Shown: positions 1-8,441 of the stretch, one piece after another | How positions within the stretch are numbered: the first letter of the stretch is position 1 | How the letters are laid out: each line of letters begins with the position of its first letter | DNA from: an uncultured Treponema sp. | GTDB lineage: Bacteria > Spirochaetota > Spirochaetia > Treponematales > Treponemataceae | Assembly: GCA_937915735.1 (NCBI GenBank) | Contig: CALGGS010000171.1 | Coordinates: 1-52,847, forward strand | DNA length: 52,847 nt | Direction: 5' to 3' | The notes under the pieces: generated by a model | The model's database searches: none | Seen by the model: only the letters and a program-made list of their open reading frames with translations | Told to the model about the DNA's origin: nothing | Made by a program: the position numbers and the translations under genes

Positions 1-337
1 AAATAAATGCTTTAGGCTGCGCGTGTGAAGCGAACGTGTCTTTTTCGATTTTAAAAACAATTTTCTTGTGAGTGACGAAAGTCGACATTTGGGGTTTTTA
101 GACAATTAAAAGATTTCGGTAGAGGAACTTCTTCCATTAATTCAAATTATTTTTAAAGCATCTTTTGGGACTTCAAGATTTTTATTTCATAATTGAAATT
201 GTGTCATCAGAACAGCCTGTAAATGACACAAAATATTTTTATTTGTTTCGCTGTCGTTGATTGGAGCGAATCAGAGTATGAATCTTTTTTCTGGAGAGCT
301 TTTGCAATTGTTTTACAATATAGGAATGGGTCGCAAA
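1..337. other. AT-rich non-coding flank with one perfect inverted repeat
   Basis: No convincing gene is visible. A perfect 9-bp inverted repeat TTGTGTCAT (199-207) / ATGACACAA (223-231) surrounds a 15-nt spacer and is followed by an AT-rich stretch; it could be a weak terminator or a protein-binding site. On the minus strand a short reading frame starting at 88 stays open to the window edge (29 codons), but it has no ribosome-binding site or recognisable motif, so it is not called as a gene. Confidence 0.4.
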
Positions 338-1702
338 TTAGTTTAGCTTTAATCTGAACAACTTAGAGCCGCGTTTTGGATTCCAGATTTCACGGCGTTT
401 TTCGGGGAGAGTTTCTATTTTGTCGGAAACGAAGCCTTGCTTTTCAAACCAATCTGCAGTCTGCGTAGTCAGAATAAAAACGCTTTCTATTGAGATTGTT
501 TTTGCTTTTTCTACGAGATATTCTATCATCTTTGGGCCGATTCCGATGTGGGCGCAGGTTTCGTCAACGGCAACGGCTGCAATTTCTGCTTGTGAACGGT
601 CATAAATGTGAAGAGCTGCACAAGCTCGAATTGCTCCGTCAAGTTCGTAAACAATAAAATCATTGTACTCACTTTCCATTTGTTGTTCTGTACGGGGAAG
701 TAAAATCCCTTTACTAACAAAGGGTCGTATTAAAGAAAGAACTGCAGAAATATCTTCACGACGCATTGCACGGAATTTTCCGTAGTTTGATTTATAAATC
801 ATCGTTCCGGAGCCAAGATCACTAAAGATTTCACAGGGCAAAGTTCCTTCGAGAGCGCCATTAAGAATATGAACGCGCGTTACTCCCGATTCTACGGCTT
901 TTTTTGCAAGGCGAAGCATAGAGATTATTTTGGTGAAAAGATTTAAAGCTAGATTTTTCGATTCGCTTTGTTCAGTCGAAATAACATTTAATTTTAAAAA
1001 TTCATCCAGTTCTTCTATGTTCATTGCGGGTATGCAGCCTTCTGGTGAAAGTCCGATATCTTTCGGAATTTTAAAATTTTTGGCAGAAAGTTCTGCATCT
1101 GGTAAAAGAAAAAAAAGTTTGTCGGCTTTTAAGTGAGTCGCAATTTGTGCGGAAAGCTCTGCCGATGAGATATTATATGGCTTTCCGTTCAAACTCCAGC
1201 CAATGCAGGGAAAAATAGGGATAAATCCGCTGTCCAAAATCGTTTTGATAGTATTATCGTCAAGCTTGTCGATTTCTCCGGCAGTTGCAAAATCTACTCC
1301 TCCAAGAACTCCTTTTCCTCTTGCTCTAACCCAGTTTCCGATTACAGCAGTAAGGTTTTCACCAGCGAGACTTGTCATTACGACATTTGCGGCATCAAAT
1401 GCGGCATTTTTTATAAGAGGCATCGCTTCTGTCGGAGTGATTCGGATTCCTTTTTCATAAGTCCATTTAATTCCGTTTTTAGAAAGATAGTCGTCAATTT
1501 TTTTTCTAGCGCCTGGAACTATAATAACACGAAGTCCTGCCTGATGAATGAGTGCTATGTCACGAATATGGCTCACAAAGAGCGGAGAATCTATAATCTC
1601 ATCATCAAGATAAATTACAACTGTTGCGTTTTTAAATCTTTTTATATAGCGAATGACATCGCGGATTCGTTCGGCTTTTTCTAAAATCGGAGAATTCTGC
1701 AT
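338..1702 (-). CDS. argA: N-acetylglutamate synthase (amino-acid kinase fold + GNAT)
   Basis: This 454-aa protein should transfer the acetyl group of acetyl-CoA to glutamate, the first step of arginine synthesis, in the cytosol. Residues 1-290 follow the amino-acid-kinase fold of bacterial ArgA (VVIYLDDEIID near the N-terminus, VIIVPGARKKID, TSLAGENLTAVIGNWVRARG, and GVTRVHILNGALEGTLPCEIF at its end). Residues 310-454 form a GNAT domain with the acetyl-CoA loop IGIGPKMIEYLVEKA and the C-terminal TTQTADWFEKQGF motif. Length and domain order match the two-domain E. coli type. It diverges from the dehydratase at 1759, with 56 bp between the starts. No other arg gene is in the window. A plain acetylglutamate kinase is excluded by the C-terminal acetyltransferase. 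Confidence 0.9.
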   Translation of the reverse strand: MQNSPILEKAERIRDVIRYIKRFKNATVVIYLDDEIIDSPLFVSHIRDIALIHQAGLRVIIVPGARKKIDDYLSKNGIKWTYEKGIRITPTEAMPLIKNAAFDAANVVMTSLAGENLTAVIGNWVRARGKGVLGGVDFATAGEIDKLDDNTIKTILDSGFIPIFPCIGWSLNGKPYNISSAELSAQIATHLKADKLFFLLPDAELSAKNFKIPKDIGLSPEGCIPAMNIEELDEFLKLNVISTEQSESKNLALNLFTKIISMLRLAKKAVESGVTRVHILNGALEGTLPCEIFSDLGSGTMIYKSNYGKFRAMRREDISAVLSLIRPFVSKGILLPRTEQQMESEYNDFIVYELDGAIRACAALHIYDRSQAEIAAVAVDETCAHIGIGPKMIEYLVEKAKTISIESVFILTTQTADWFEKQGFVSDKIETLPEKRREIWNPKRGSKLFRLKLN

Positions 1703-1723
1703 ATAGAAATTTTCGGCAAATAT

Positions 1724-1752
1724 TTGCGATTCATAAAATATTTTACTATACT
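1724..1752 (+). promoter_or_regulatory. sigma70-type promoter giving a leaderless start
   Basis: TTGCGA (1724-1729), a 17-bp spacer and TATACT (1747-1752) form a good promoter. The start codon of the next gene is at 1759, only 6 nt after the -10 box, and no Shine-Dalgarno sequence fits in between. Transcription would start at or next to the A of the ATG. Confidence 0.6.
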
Positions 1753-1758
1753 GTTAAA

Positions 1759-2202
1759 ATGACAATCGAGCATGAAGAGCTTTCAAAGCTAGTCCCTCAA
1801 AAAGGAAAAATGTTTCTCCTCGGTAGAATTACGGATGTACAGCCAGAAAAATGGACTATCGAAAGTGAAACAGAAATTACTCCAGATTTTATGTTTTATG
1901 AAAAAAATATTGATGGATGCCCCAATTATGTTTGCTTTGAGCTAATTGCACAGACAATCGCAGCTCTTACTGGCTTGAATGCACAAAAAGCTTCGAATTC
2001 TTCTAAAATGGGTTTTATTTTGAGTGTTTCAAATCTTCATTTTGATTTTGACATAATAAAGTCCGGGGAAAGTGTCAGGGTCAAATCAACTCGTGAGGAT
2101 GTTGATGATAACATTTTTTCGTTTAGCGCTGAGATTTTTGTTGATGGAAAATTTGGCGGAAAAGGAAAACTGACGGTAATGGAAGTAGAAAATCAGAAAT
2201 AG
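1759..2202 (+). CDS. ApeP/ApeI-type 3-hydroxyacyl-ACP dehydratase (hotdog fold)
   Basis: A 147-aa single hotdog domain. The opening LVPQKGKMFLLGRI, the central GCPNYVCFELIAQTIAALTG helix and the following GFILSVSNLHFDFD match the small dehydratases of the COG4706/ApeP group rather than housekeeping FabZ, whose central helix has FPGHPVMPGV. It should dehydrate 3-hydroxyacyl-ACP to the enoyl form. The ketoreductase gene starts 18 nt downstream, giving the KR-DH pair that drives chain extension in aryl-polyene-type pathways. The start follows a -10 box by 6 nt without a ribosome-binding site. The product of the pathway cannot be told from this pair alone. Confidence 0.75.
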   Translation: MTIEHEELSKLVPQKGKMFLLGRITDVQPEKWTIESETEITPDFMFYEKNIDGCPNYVCFELIAQTIAALTGLNAQKASNSSKMGFILSVSNLHFDFDIIKSGESVRVKSTREDVDDNIFSFSAEIFVDGKFGGKGKLTVMEVENQK

Positions 2203-2220
2203 GATATTAGGAGAATTTTT

Positions 2221-2958
2221 ATGAATGTAGAAAATAACGGAAAAAAAGTTTTAATAACGGGAGCTTCTGGCGGAATAGGGCGGGCCATTGCTTTAGCTTG
2301 CAGCCGTGAAGGATACGAAATTGTCGCTCATTACAATAAAGGCAAAGAAAAGGCAGAAAACTTAAAATCTGAAATTGAAGAAATGGGGGGAAAATGCTCA
2401 CTGTTGCAGTTTAATATTGCTGACAGGGAAGATTGCCTTTCTAAGCTTGAAAAATGGAGCGAAGAAAACGGTGCGTTCTGGGGAATCGTTTTGAATGCGG
2501 GGATTGCCCGCGATGATGTTTTTCCTGCCCTTACTGATGAAAAATGGGATTATGTAATCCACACGAATCTAGATGGATTTTACAATGTCTTAAAGCCACT
2601 TGTAATGCCTTTGTGCCGAAAAAAGAAAGGAAGAATCATTACTATTTCTAGCGTTTCTGGCGTTATGGGAAACCGAGGACAAGTTAATTATTCTGCGAGC
2701 AAAGCGGGCATTATAGGGGCAACAAAAGCACTTGCATTGGAACTTGCAAGTCGAAAAATTACTGTGAATTGTATTGCCCCAGGTTTTATAGAAACTGATA
2801 TGATTAAAGATGCTCCCGTAGAACAGATTATGTCGTCGATTCCAATGGGAAGGGCTGGAAAAGCCGAAGAAGTCGCCTCTCTTGCCGTGTTCTTGCTTAG
2901 CGATAATGCAAGCTACATAACAAGGCAAGTAATAGGCGTTAATGGAGGGATTATTTAA
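2221..2958 (+). CDS. 3-oxoacyl-ACP reductase, SDR family (FabG/ApeQ-like)
   Basis: This 245-aa short-chain dehydrogenase should reduce 3-oxoacyl-ACP with NADPH. The nucleotide loop TGASGGIG is at 13-20, LNAG near 91-94, the catalytic Ser in TISSVSG (141-147) and Tyr157-Lys161 in the YSASK box. An AGGAG ribosome-binding site precedes the ATG. It lies directly behind the ApeP-like dehydratase and is likely co-transcribed. It is the second fabG-like gene here; the copy at 23654 sits with fabD and is the better candidate for housekeeping fatty-acid synthesis, so this one may be specialised (ApeQ-like). Its stop is 3 nt from the stop of the convergent symporter gene. Confidence 0.8.
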   Translation: MNVENNGKKVLITGASGGIGRAIALACSREGYEIVAHYNKGKEKAENLKSEIEEMGGKCSLLQFNIADREDCLSKLEKWSEENGAFWGIVLNAGIARDDVFPALTDEKWDYVIHTNLDGFYNVLKPLVMPLCRKKKGRIITISSVSGVMGNRGQVNYSASKAGIIGATKALALELASRKITVNCIAPGFIETDMIKDAPVEQIMSSIPMGRAGKAEEVASLAVFLLSDNASYITRQVIGVNGGII

Positions 2959-2961
2959 GAT

Positions 2962-4521
2962 TTAGCTTCGCTTGTATTCTGTAAATTGAGCGAGAACCTT
3001 TTCATCCTTTTTATCAAGCAATGAAACGATAACGCTGAACAAAAGACAGATTACAAAGCCTGGTAAAATCTCGTAAAGCCCGAAAATCGGGTGAACGGTT
3101 GAAGGCATATTGTGCCAGAGGACTACAGAAATAAAGCCTGTTAAAAGACCTGCAATCGCTCCTTTTGCCGTCATTCCCTTCCAATATAAAGCGAGAAGAA
3201 CCAGTGGCCCAAAGGTTGCGCCAAATCCTGCCCAAGCGTAAGAAACGAGACCGAAAATCGAAGAATTTGGATTTAAAGAAAGCAAAAGACCCACAAGGGC
3301 GATAAAGAAAACCATAAATCGGCTTACATTTAAGACATTTTTTTCATCAGCGTCTTTTTTGATAAGACCTTTGTAAATGTCTTGAGCGACTGCACTTGAA
3401 GCGGCCAAAAGCTGACTGTCTGCGGTAGACATTGAAGCTGCTAGAATTGCGCACAAGAAAAGTCCGCCGATAAAAGCGGGGTACATTTTGAGCATTGTTA
3501 CGCTAAATACTGTTTCTGCATCTCCGAACTGGGTAACGCCTTCTACAGCAACTTCCTCAGCTCCAGTTCCAAGGAGAACCCCGTGATTCAAAAGGTAAGC
3601 TGTTCCGAGCGTTCCGATTAAGAAAGTTCCGATGTAAGAGATTATCATCCAGATTGTGCCGATTCGCCGGGCTTTTGTGATTTCTTCGTTTGAGCGGATT
3701 CCCATAAAACGAACGATGATGTGTGGCATTCCAAAGTATCCTAAGCCCCATGCAAGAGCAGAAATAATCGAAAGACCTTTATAAGAAGCGTTTGCTTCAA
3801 AAGCCTTTCTGATATTTTCTCCAAAGTCATTTGCGAGAGCTCGCCCATCAAAATTCTGAACCTGAGCAATTGCTTCGCCAGGACCACCAAGTGCGAAAAC
3901 AGCGATTGTTGCAGAAATGATGAAAGCCACAAAAATCAAAGTTCCCTGTACAAAGTCCGTCGTACAAACTGCTGTGTATCCGCCCGTGATTGTGTAGCAT
4001 AAAATTACGACAAGACCAATTGCCAAGCCTGCATGATAGGGAAGACCGAAAACTGAATTGAAAAGCTTTGCACAGGCGACAAAACCTGAAGCCGTATAAA
4101 TTGTGAAGAAGAAGACAATCAATCCGACAGAAATTACCGACAAAATATGAGATTTGTCGTTGAAGCGGTTTGAGAAAAATTCTGGAATTGTGATTGAATC
4201 ACCAAAAGAAATTGAACATTTTCGGAGAGGCTTTGCGACGAAAAGCCAGTTTAAGTAAGTTCCAACGATAAGACCAAGAGCCGTCCAAAATGTCTCACGA
4301 ACGCCACCGAGATAGCAAAGACCTGGAAGACCCATCAAAAGCCATGCGGAAGAATCTGAAGCCTCCGCAGAAAGGGCAGTGACCCAGGGACCAACCTTTC
4401 GACCGCCCAAGAAAAAGTCAGAGGCGGTATTGTTTTTGTAAGCAGAATTTAACCCGATAAAAATCATAAAACCGAGATAAATCACGAATGCCGCAATTTT
4501 TGCAATCATCACTAAATCCAT
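2962..4521 (-). CDS. putP: Sodium/proline symporter (SSS family)
   Basis: A 519-aa inner-membrane protein with about 12-13 hydrophobic segments, of the solute:sodium symporter family. Hallmarks are SDFFLGGRKVGPWVTALSAEASDSSAWLL near the N-terminus, the GGYTAVCTTDFVQG motif mid-protein and AASMSTADSQLLAASSA in the helix holding the sodium site. Length is normal for PutP (about 500 aa). The close fit in the ASDSSAWLL region favours proline over other substrates, but sequence alone does not prove it. It is probably monocistronic: the two tRNA genes upstream end in their own terminator. Confidence 0.88.
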   Translation of the reverse strand: MDLVMIAKIAAFVIYLGFMIFIGLNSAYKNNTASDFFLGGRKVGPWVTALSAEASDSSAWLLMGLPGLCYLGGVRETFWTALGLIVGTYLNWLFVAKPLRKCSISFGDSITIPEFFSNRFNDKSHILSVISVGLIVFFFTIYTASGFVACAKLFNSVFGLPYHAGLAIGLVVILCYTITGGYTAVCTTDFVQGTLIFVAFIISATIAVFALGGPGEAIAQVQNFDGRALANDFGENIRKAFEANASYKGLSIISALAWGLGYFGMPHIIVRFMGIRSNEEITKARRIGTIWMIISYIGTFLIGTLGTAYLLNHGVLLGTGAEEVAVEGVTQFGDAETVFSVTMLKMYPAFIGGLFLCAILAASMSTADSQLLAASSAVAQDIYKGLIKKDADEKNVLNVSRFMVFFIALVGLLLSLNPNSSIFGLVSYAWAGFGATFGPLVLLALYWKGMTAKGAIAGLLTGFISVVLWHNMPSTVHPIFGLYEILPGFVICLLFSVIVSLLDKKDEKVLAQFTEYKRS

Positions 4522-4552
4522 TTTTTAACTCCTTTTGTGATTGTATTTTAGC

Positions 4553-4580
4553 AAAAAAAAACACCGCTGAAACAGCGGTG
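4553..4580 (-). terminator. Rho-independent terminator after the tRNA genes
   Basis: On the minus strand CACCGCTG-TTT-CAGCGGTG (plus positions 4562-4580) forms an 8-bp stem followed by a run of about nine T (A-run 4553-4561 on the plus strand). It lies just downstream of tRNA-Pro. Confidence 0.85.
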
Positions 4581-4588
4581 CAAAAAAA

Positions 4589-4661
4589 TCGGGTAGACTG
4601 GATTCGAACCAGCGACCCCAACGTCCCGAACGTTGTGCGCTACCAGCTGCGCTACTACCCG
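4589..4661 (-). tRNA. tRNA-Pro (anticodon CGG)
   Basis: The cloverleaf is complete on the minus strand: acceptor CGGGTAG/CTACCCG, D-arm with AGCTGG, anticodon stem CAACG/CGTTG around loop TTCGGGA (anticodon CGG, reading CCG), and T-loop TTCGAAT. The discriminator base is A. CCA is not encoded. Confidence 0.95.
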
Positions 4662-4670
4662 TGATAATAA

Positions 4671-4703
4671 TAAAAAAGCCCGCTTACATTCCGTAAACGG
4701 GCT
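4671..4703 (-). terminator. Terminator between the two tRNA genes
   Basis: On the minus strand an 11-bp stem AGCCCGTTTAC/GTAAGCGGGCT (one G-T pair) with loop GGAAT is followed by a T-run (A-run 4672-4677 on the plus strand). It lies between tRNA-Asp and tRNA-Pro. Either each tRNA is a separate unit or read-through serves tRNA-Pro, for which I see no own promoter. Confidence 0.8.
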
Positions 4704-4707
4704 CAGA

Positions 4708-4781
4708 CGGGAGCGAAGGGGCTCGAACCCTCGATCTCCGGCGTGACAGGCCAGCGCGATAACCAGCTTCGCTACGCCCCC
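4708..4781 (-). tRNA. tRNA-Asp (anticodon GTC)
   Basis: Complete cloverleaf on the minus strand: acceptor GGGGGCG/CGCTCCC, anticodon stem CTGGC/GCCGG around loop CTGTCAC (anticodon GTC), T-loop TTCGAGC, and discriminator G as expected for tRNA-Asp. CCA is not encoded. Confidence 0.95.
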
Positions 4782-4795
4782 AACTGATGAATAGC

Positions 4796-4824
4796 ATTTT
4801 ATAGAAATCCCGAAATCGTGTCAA
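4796..4824 (-). promoter_or_regulatory. tRNA-Asp promoter
   Basis: On the minus strand TTGACA (plus 4819-4824), a 17-bp spacer and TAAAAT (plus 4796-4801) lie about 14 bp upstream of the mature tRNA-Asp end. This is close to the sigma70 consensus. Confidence 0.8.
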
Positions 4825-4854
4825 CTGAATTTGATTAAAATTTGAAAGAATTTT

Positions 4855-6006
4855 TTATTTTGAAGAAGACTCGTTTGATGCAGCAACCAAAAAGCAATCA
4901 ACAGAAATTTCTTTTTGCAAAATAATTGGAAGGACATCATCAGATGTGTATTCTGCATCTTTTTCCTGATGTGGCGGGGCATCTCCAATCAGAACGATTT
5001 TTCTTTTTACATCGCTTCTCCATTCAAAATTTGTTGCGCAGGCGTAAAGGGCTTCAAAAACGGCCTCTTCCTTATCTCCGCCGCCTTTTACTTTTACGGA
5101 TTTTAGATTTTTTGAGAAAGCCTTTGCGTTTTTTAAGAATCCAAAATTCTTGACAGGAAATCCGTCAAAATCATATTCATCACCATAATCTTTATAAAGT
5201 AGCAGACCTATTCGGATGTTCGGTAATTTTTTCATTTGTTTTTCGAATTTTGAAAGCCAGTTTTTCTTTAGCTCTTCAAATTCATCTTTCATACTTTCTG
5301 TCGCGTCAATTGCGAAAACTAAGTCGGTATCATCTTCTTCAGAAAAATTTTCAATTTCATCAAAAAGCTTTTGAGTAAGCTCTGGAAGCGTAATTATATG
5401 AAGAACTTTTCCATCAGAATTTTGGGCAATTTGTGCGAATGACTCTTCAAGTGCCCAGTCTGAAACCTTAAGCAGAAGAAAATTATCATTAAATTTTGAA
5501 GACAAATCACAATATTTTTCAGAATACGCTCGAACTGAGACCACCATTTCATCTTCAAATTCACATTCGTTTTGGGTCTGAATTACATATCCATAATACA
5601 TTTTTTTGGGAATATAAATATGAAAACACTCTCCAAAGAAATTATTTTCGGTGGTCGATGAAATCAATGCGTTCGGAGTTCTTTCCATTCTGAATGTGGA
5701 TTTTGTTCCAGCCGAATAGCGTAGCTCGTTTCCGTTCACAGAGTTTTTTTCTTTTGCACGCATTAACGAAAGGTCGGGGTCATTGTAGTTGTAGCTTTTT
5801 ACGAGGAGCGATACGCTCTGAATATTGCCTCTTTTTTTTACGAAGAGATGAACACCATTTCCGTCCATTACAAAATGATTTTTGTCCTCTGGCAGGACTA
5901 CAATATCTTCGCTGGTAAGAATTAAATCATAGTCTTTTTGAGTCGGATTTGCGAAGCTCGGAAGCGCCAGTGAAATCAGAATCAGTAAAAATAAAAATTT
6001 TCTCAT
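4855..6006 (-). CDS. Secreted von Willebrand factor A domain protein
   Basis: 383 aa with a cleavable signal peptide (hydrophobic 4-18, likely cleavage after SFA at 17-19). Residues 20-220 have no family I recognise. Residues 228-378 are a vWA domain: DLVFAIDATESM carries a MIDAS-like D-A-T-E-S (DxTxS instead of the usual DxSxS), followed by RIGLLLYKDYGDEYD, the GGGDKEEAVFEAL helix and KIVLIGDAPPH. Such domains bind a divalent metal and mediate adhesion or complex assembly. It lies alone on its strand; the oppositely oriented gene at 6144 also encodes a secreted protein. The partner protein is unknown. Confidence 0.75.
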   Translation of the reverse strand: MRKFLFLLILISLALPSFANPTQKDYDLILTSEDIVVLPEDKNHFVMDGNGVHLFVKKRGNIQSVSLLVKSYNYNDPDLSLMRAKEKNSVNGNELRYSAGTKSTFRMERTPNALISSTTENNFFGECFHIYIPKKMYYGYVIQTQNECEFEDEMVVSVRAYSEKYCDLSSKFNDNFLLLKVSDWALEESFAQIAQNSDGKVLHIITLPELTQKLFDEIENFSEEDDTDLVFAIDATESMKDEFEELKKNWLSKFEKQMKKLPNIRIGLLLYKDYGDEYDFDGFPVKNFGFLKNAKAFSKNLKSVKVKGGGDKEEAVFEALYACATNFEWRSDVKRKIVLIGDAPPHQEKDAEYTSDDVLPIILQKEISVDCFLVAASNESSSK

Positions 6007-6131
6007 AAAGATATTTTAGCACAGCAAAAGGGAATTTTAAAATAGATTTCTCCATTCCGCTACCGCTCCAGTTGAAAAGACAATTTTTGGAAAGACTCGT
6101 CTTCAATGTGGAATTTTCTATTTAAAAATTG

Positions 6132-6137
6132 TATATT
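6132..6137 (+). promoter_or_regulatory. -10 box implying a leaderless start
   Basis: TGTATATT has its hexamer TATATT 6 nt before the ATG at 6144 and there is no Shine-Dalgarno sequence. The -35 region is weak. Confidence 0.45.
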
Positions 6138-6143
6138 TCTCGT

Positions 6144-7199
6144 ATGAAAAAAATTTCGTTGTTTTTAATTGCTTTTTTATCTTCACTATCAGTTTTTGCT
6201 CTTCCTAATGTCGTTCCTTCTGTTCCAGATTTTTCAGGTCAGTATGTTTATTACAAGGATTCAAGCTTTGAGCGCGACTCATATATAGGAATTCTCTTTT
6301 ATGATGAATCTACTTATGCTTTAAGATATTATGCCCCGGCTTTTGGAAAAGATTCTGATTTTAAGCCAGAAAAAAATATCCATATTCTTTTTACAATTGA
6401 CCCTGAAAAACAAATGCTTGAGCTTACGGGCGAGAGAATTTTAAGCACTATTACTCCGGAAGATACAGATTTAGTAAATTATATTCACGATTTTTTTTAT
6501 GAGATGACGAAACGGCGCCAAAATATAGGTGAACTTACGGTAGTTAGTCAAGAATATCAGAATTACGAGCAGTTTGGTGGAAAAGTCACCCTTTATTTTG
6601 ACCCGCTGATTCCAATCTTTAGTCTTGAAAAAATAGTTTCGGTTGACAAAAAAACTCTTCTTCAGATTGTTACGGCAGGGCAGCTTGTTTCTGCTGAAGA
6701 TGAAAGCTTTTCAAAATTTACTGGAATTCCAGAAATTTTCAAAGATTCGACAAAGGATTTTAAAAGAAATAAAAAAGCAAAGGCTGTAAAAGTAAATTAT
6801 AAAGCGACGGAAAATTCTAAAGAATTAAATGCAAGGCTCGATACTTCCTGGAATGCAGCGGCAGAAAATTTTTACACTCTTGAAAATATAGCGGCATTTA
6901 CGGTGAACGAAGTTACTTCGCCAAAAGAAGGGCAAATCGAGGTTTTAAAACGCAGGCTTCTTCTCGGAAGTGATATGGTTTATCCGAATTTTCAGATAAA
7001 AAAAATTGAGACAAAAAAGAACGGCACGCTTTTTACTTTGATTTCTTATCATCCGGAGACAGAAAATTTCACTTATGATTTTAAATTGCTTCGGGAAATT
7101 GATTCAAAAACTGTTGCCTTGTATACGCTCACTGCGTTTGCAGGAGCATATCTTGACAACAAAAAATATTTTGACGGAATTATGGCAAGCTTTGAATAG
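6144..7199 (+). CDS. Secreted protein of unknown function
   Basis: 351 aa. The ATG at 6144 is preferred to an upstream in-frame TTG at 6129 because it opens directly into a signal peptide (MKKISLFLIAFLSSLSVFA, cleavage near residue 19). The mature part alternates short strands and charged loops, contains several Tyr/Phe-rich strands and a Lys-rich patch around residue 215, and has no motif I can name. It is probably periplasmic or envelope-associated. Its stop is 6 nt from the stop of the convergent solute-binding protein gene. Base composition is strongly AT-rich, like its neighbours. Confidence 0.65.
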   Translation: MKKISLFLIAFLSSLSVFALPNVVPSVPDFSGQYVYYKDSSFERDSYIGILFYDESTYALRYYAPAFGKDSDFKPEKNIHILFTIDPEKQMLELTGERILSTITPEDTDLVNYIHDFFYEMTKRRQNIGELTVVSQEYQNYEQFGGKVTLYFDPLIPIFSLEKIVSVDKKTLLQIVTAGQLVSAEDESFSKFTGIPEIFKDSTKDFKRNKKAKAVKVNYKATENSKELNARLDTSWNAAAENFYTLENIAAFTVNEVTSPKEGQIEVLKRRLLLGSDMVYPNFQIKKIETKKNGTLFTLISYHPETENFTYDFKLLREIDSKTVALYTLTAFAGAYLDNKKYFDGIMASFE

Positions 7200-7205
7200 T
7201 CAGTT

Positions 7206-8441
7206 TTAATTGCAGATTTTTTCAAGCTCCAGTTGGGCATCGTAAAGTCCCTCAAAAACTTCTTTTTTACCGTCTATAATAGCTTTCATTTCCTGACCTA
7301 GAATCGTGTAGAATTCTGTCCAATTTTCGATTACAGGGCGGTAAATTCCGCCTTCGAGAGCGTCTCGCACGGCGTTGTACTGCGGGAATTTTTGCAGTAT
7401 TTCAGTGTCATTTAGGCTTGAATATCGGCAAGGAACTCCACCAAAACTAACGGTAGTTTTTTGAACTTCTTTATCCATTAAATATTCGAGCAGTTTTTCG
7501 GCATATTTTTTGTTTATGCTGTTTTCTGGAATTCCGACTGCCCAAATTCCGTAAATATTTGAATTGTATGAAGGTCTGTCATTTCTGAATTTTCCGGACA
7601 GGGCGATGTAATCCATCGAAGAATTTTTTGTAGGAGTGTACCAACCCGGCCAGCCGATTCCCATTGCGGCAGATTTATTGGCTATTGCGGCAATTAAATC
7701 ATTTTTGCTGGCAGCGCGGCCAGTTTCTATTAAATCAAGATAAAAATATAGCGCCTCTGAGAATTCGCTTGTATTTACTGTCGGCCTGTTGTTTTCGTCA
7801 ACGACCCAAGCTCCCCGCGAGCGTAAAATTGGCAAAAAATCTACAACAATGTTGTTCATCGTGTCGCCTCGGAAAACAAAACCAAGGTTATGGCGATTTT
7901 TTTGGAATTCACAGATTTTAAAAATATCTTCGAGAGAATTGATTTCTTCTGGTTTATAGCCGGCTTCCTGAACCATAATACGGTTGTACAAAAGAACTGT
8001 AACATTTCCGTAATAAGGAGCGAGATAAACATTATCGTTATAAAAGCAAATCGTTTTTGTGGCGGGAATAATGTCATCATCGAGGGAATAGCCGAGTTCT
8101 GAAAGATTAGCGAGGATATTTTTTGATGTAAATTCTGCCATCCAGGAGCCATCGACCATACAAAAATCGTAAGGGCCTTCAGGATAAGAGGCTCCGTCAA
8201 GAATCGAAGAATGAAGCTCAGCTTCTGAAAATTCGTAAACATTGCAGAAAATATCATAAGTTTTTTCAAAATCCTTAAGACATTTTTTTATGACTTCAGA
8301 ATAAATTCCAGAACGAAGAGCCAGATTTAGTGTTGCCTTTGGGGTAGCGGAGGTGTAATGCTTTTGCGCGTTTTTCTCAAAACAAGAAACAAAAATTATG
8401 GAAAAAAGAATCAGGCAGGCTGTGAAGAAGTTTTTTTTCAT
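7206..8441 (-). CDS. Extracellular solute-binding lipoprotein (family 1, sugar type)
   Basis: 411 aa. A lipoprotein signal ends in IIFVSC (acylated Cys20). The mature part follows the ABC sugar-binding fold: LNLALRSGIYSEVIKKCLKDF at the start, YDFCMVDGSWMAEF, LAPYYGNVTVLLYNR in the hinge strand, AAMGIGWPGWY, and the C-terminal lobe ending in a YDAQLELEKI helix. No permease or ATPase gene is nearby. Instead it is the last gene of an operon with a diguanylate cyclase and an HD-GYP-like membrane protein, and its ATG overlaps the upstream stop by 4 nt (8438-8441). It may therefore act as a ligand sensor feeding c-di-GMP signalling rather than as a transporter part; this is inference from context. 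Confidence 0.8.
   Translation of the reverse strand: MKKNFFTACLILFSIIFVSCFEKNAQKHYTSATPKATLNLALRSGIYSEVIKKCLKDFEKTYDIFCNVYEFSEAELHSSILDGASYPEGPYDFCMVDGSWMAEFTSKNILANLSELGYSLDDDIIPATKTICFYNDNVYLAPYYGNVTVLLYNRIMVQEAGYKPEEINSLEDIFKICEFQKNRHNLGFVFRGDTMNNIVVDFLPILRSRGAWVVDENNRPTVNTSEFSEALYFYLDLIETGRAASKNDLIAAIANKSAAMGIGWPGWYTPTKNSSMDYIALSGKFRNDRPSYNSNIYGIWAVGIPENSINKKYAEKLLEYLMDKEVQKTTVSFGGVPCRYSSLNDTEILQKFPQYNAVRDALEGGIYRPVIENWTEFYTILGQEMKAIIDGKKEVFEGLYDAQLELEKICN

Noticed and set aside
1..88. Minus-strand frame open to the window edge
   Set aside because: Only 29 codons visible, no ribosome-binding site, no recognisable motif.
4589..4781. Integration (att) site at the tRNA genes
   Set aside because: No integrase and no repeat of the tRNA 3' ends was found in the window.
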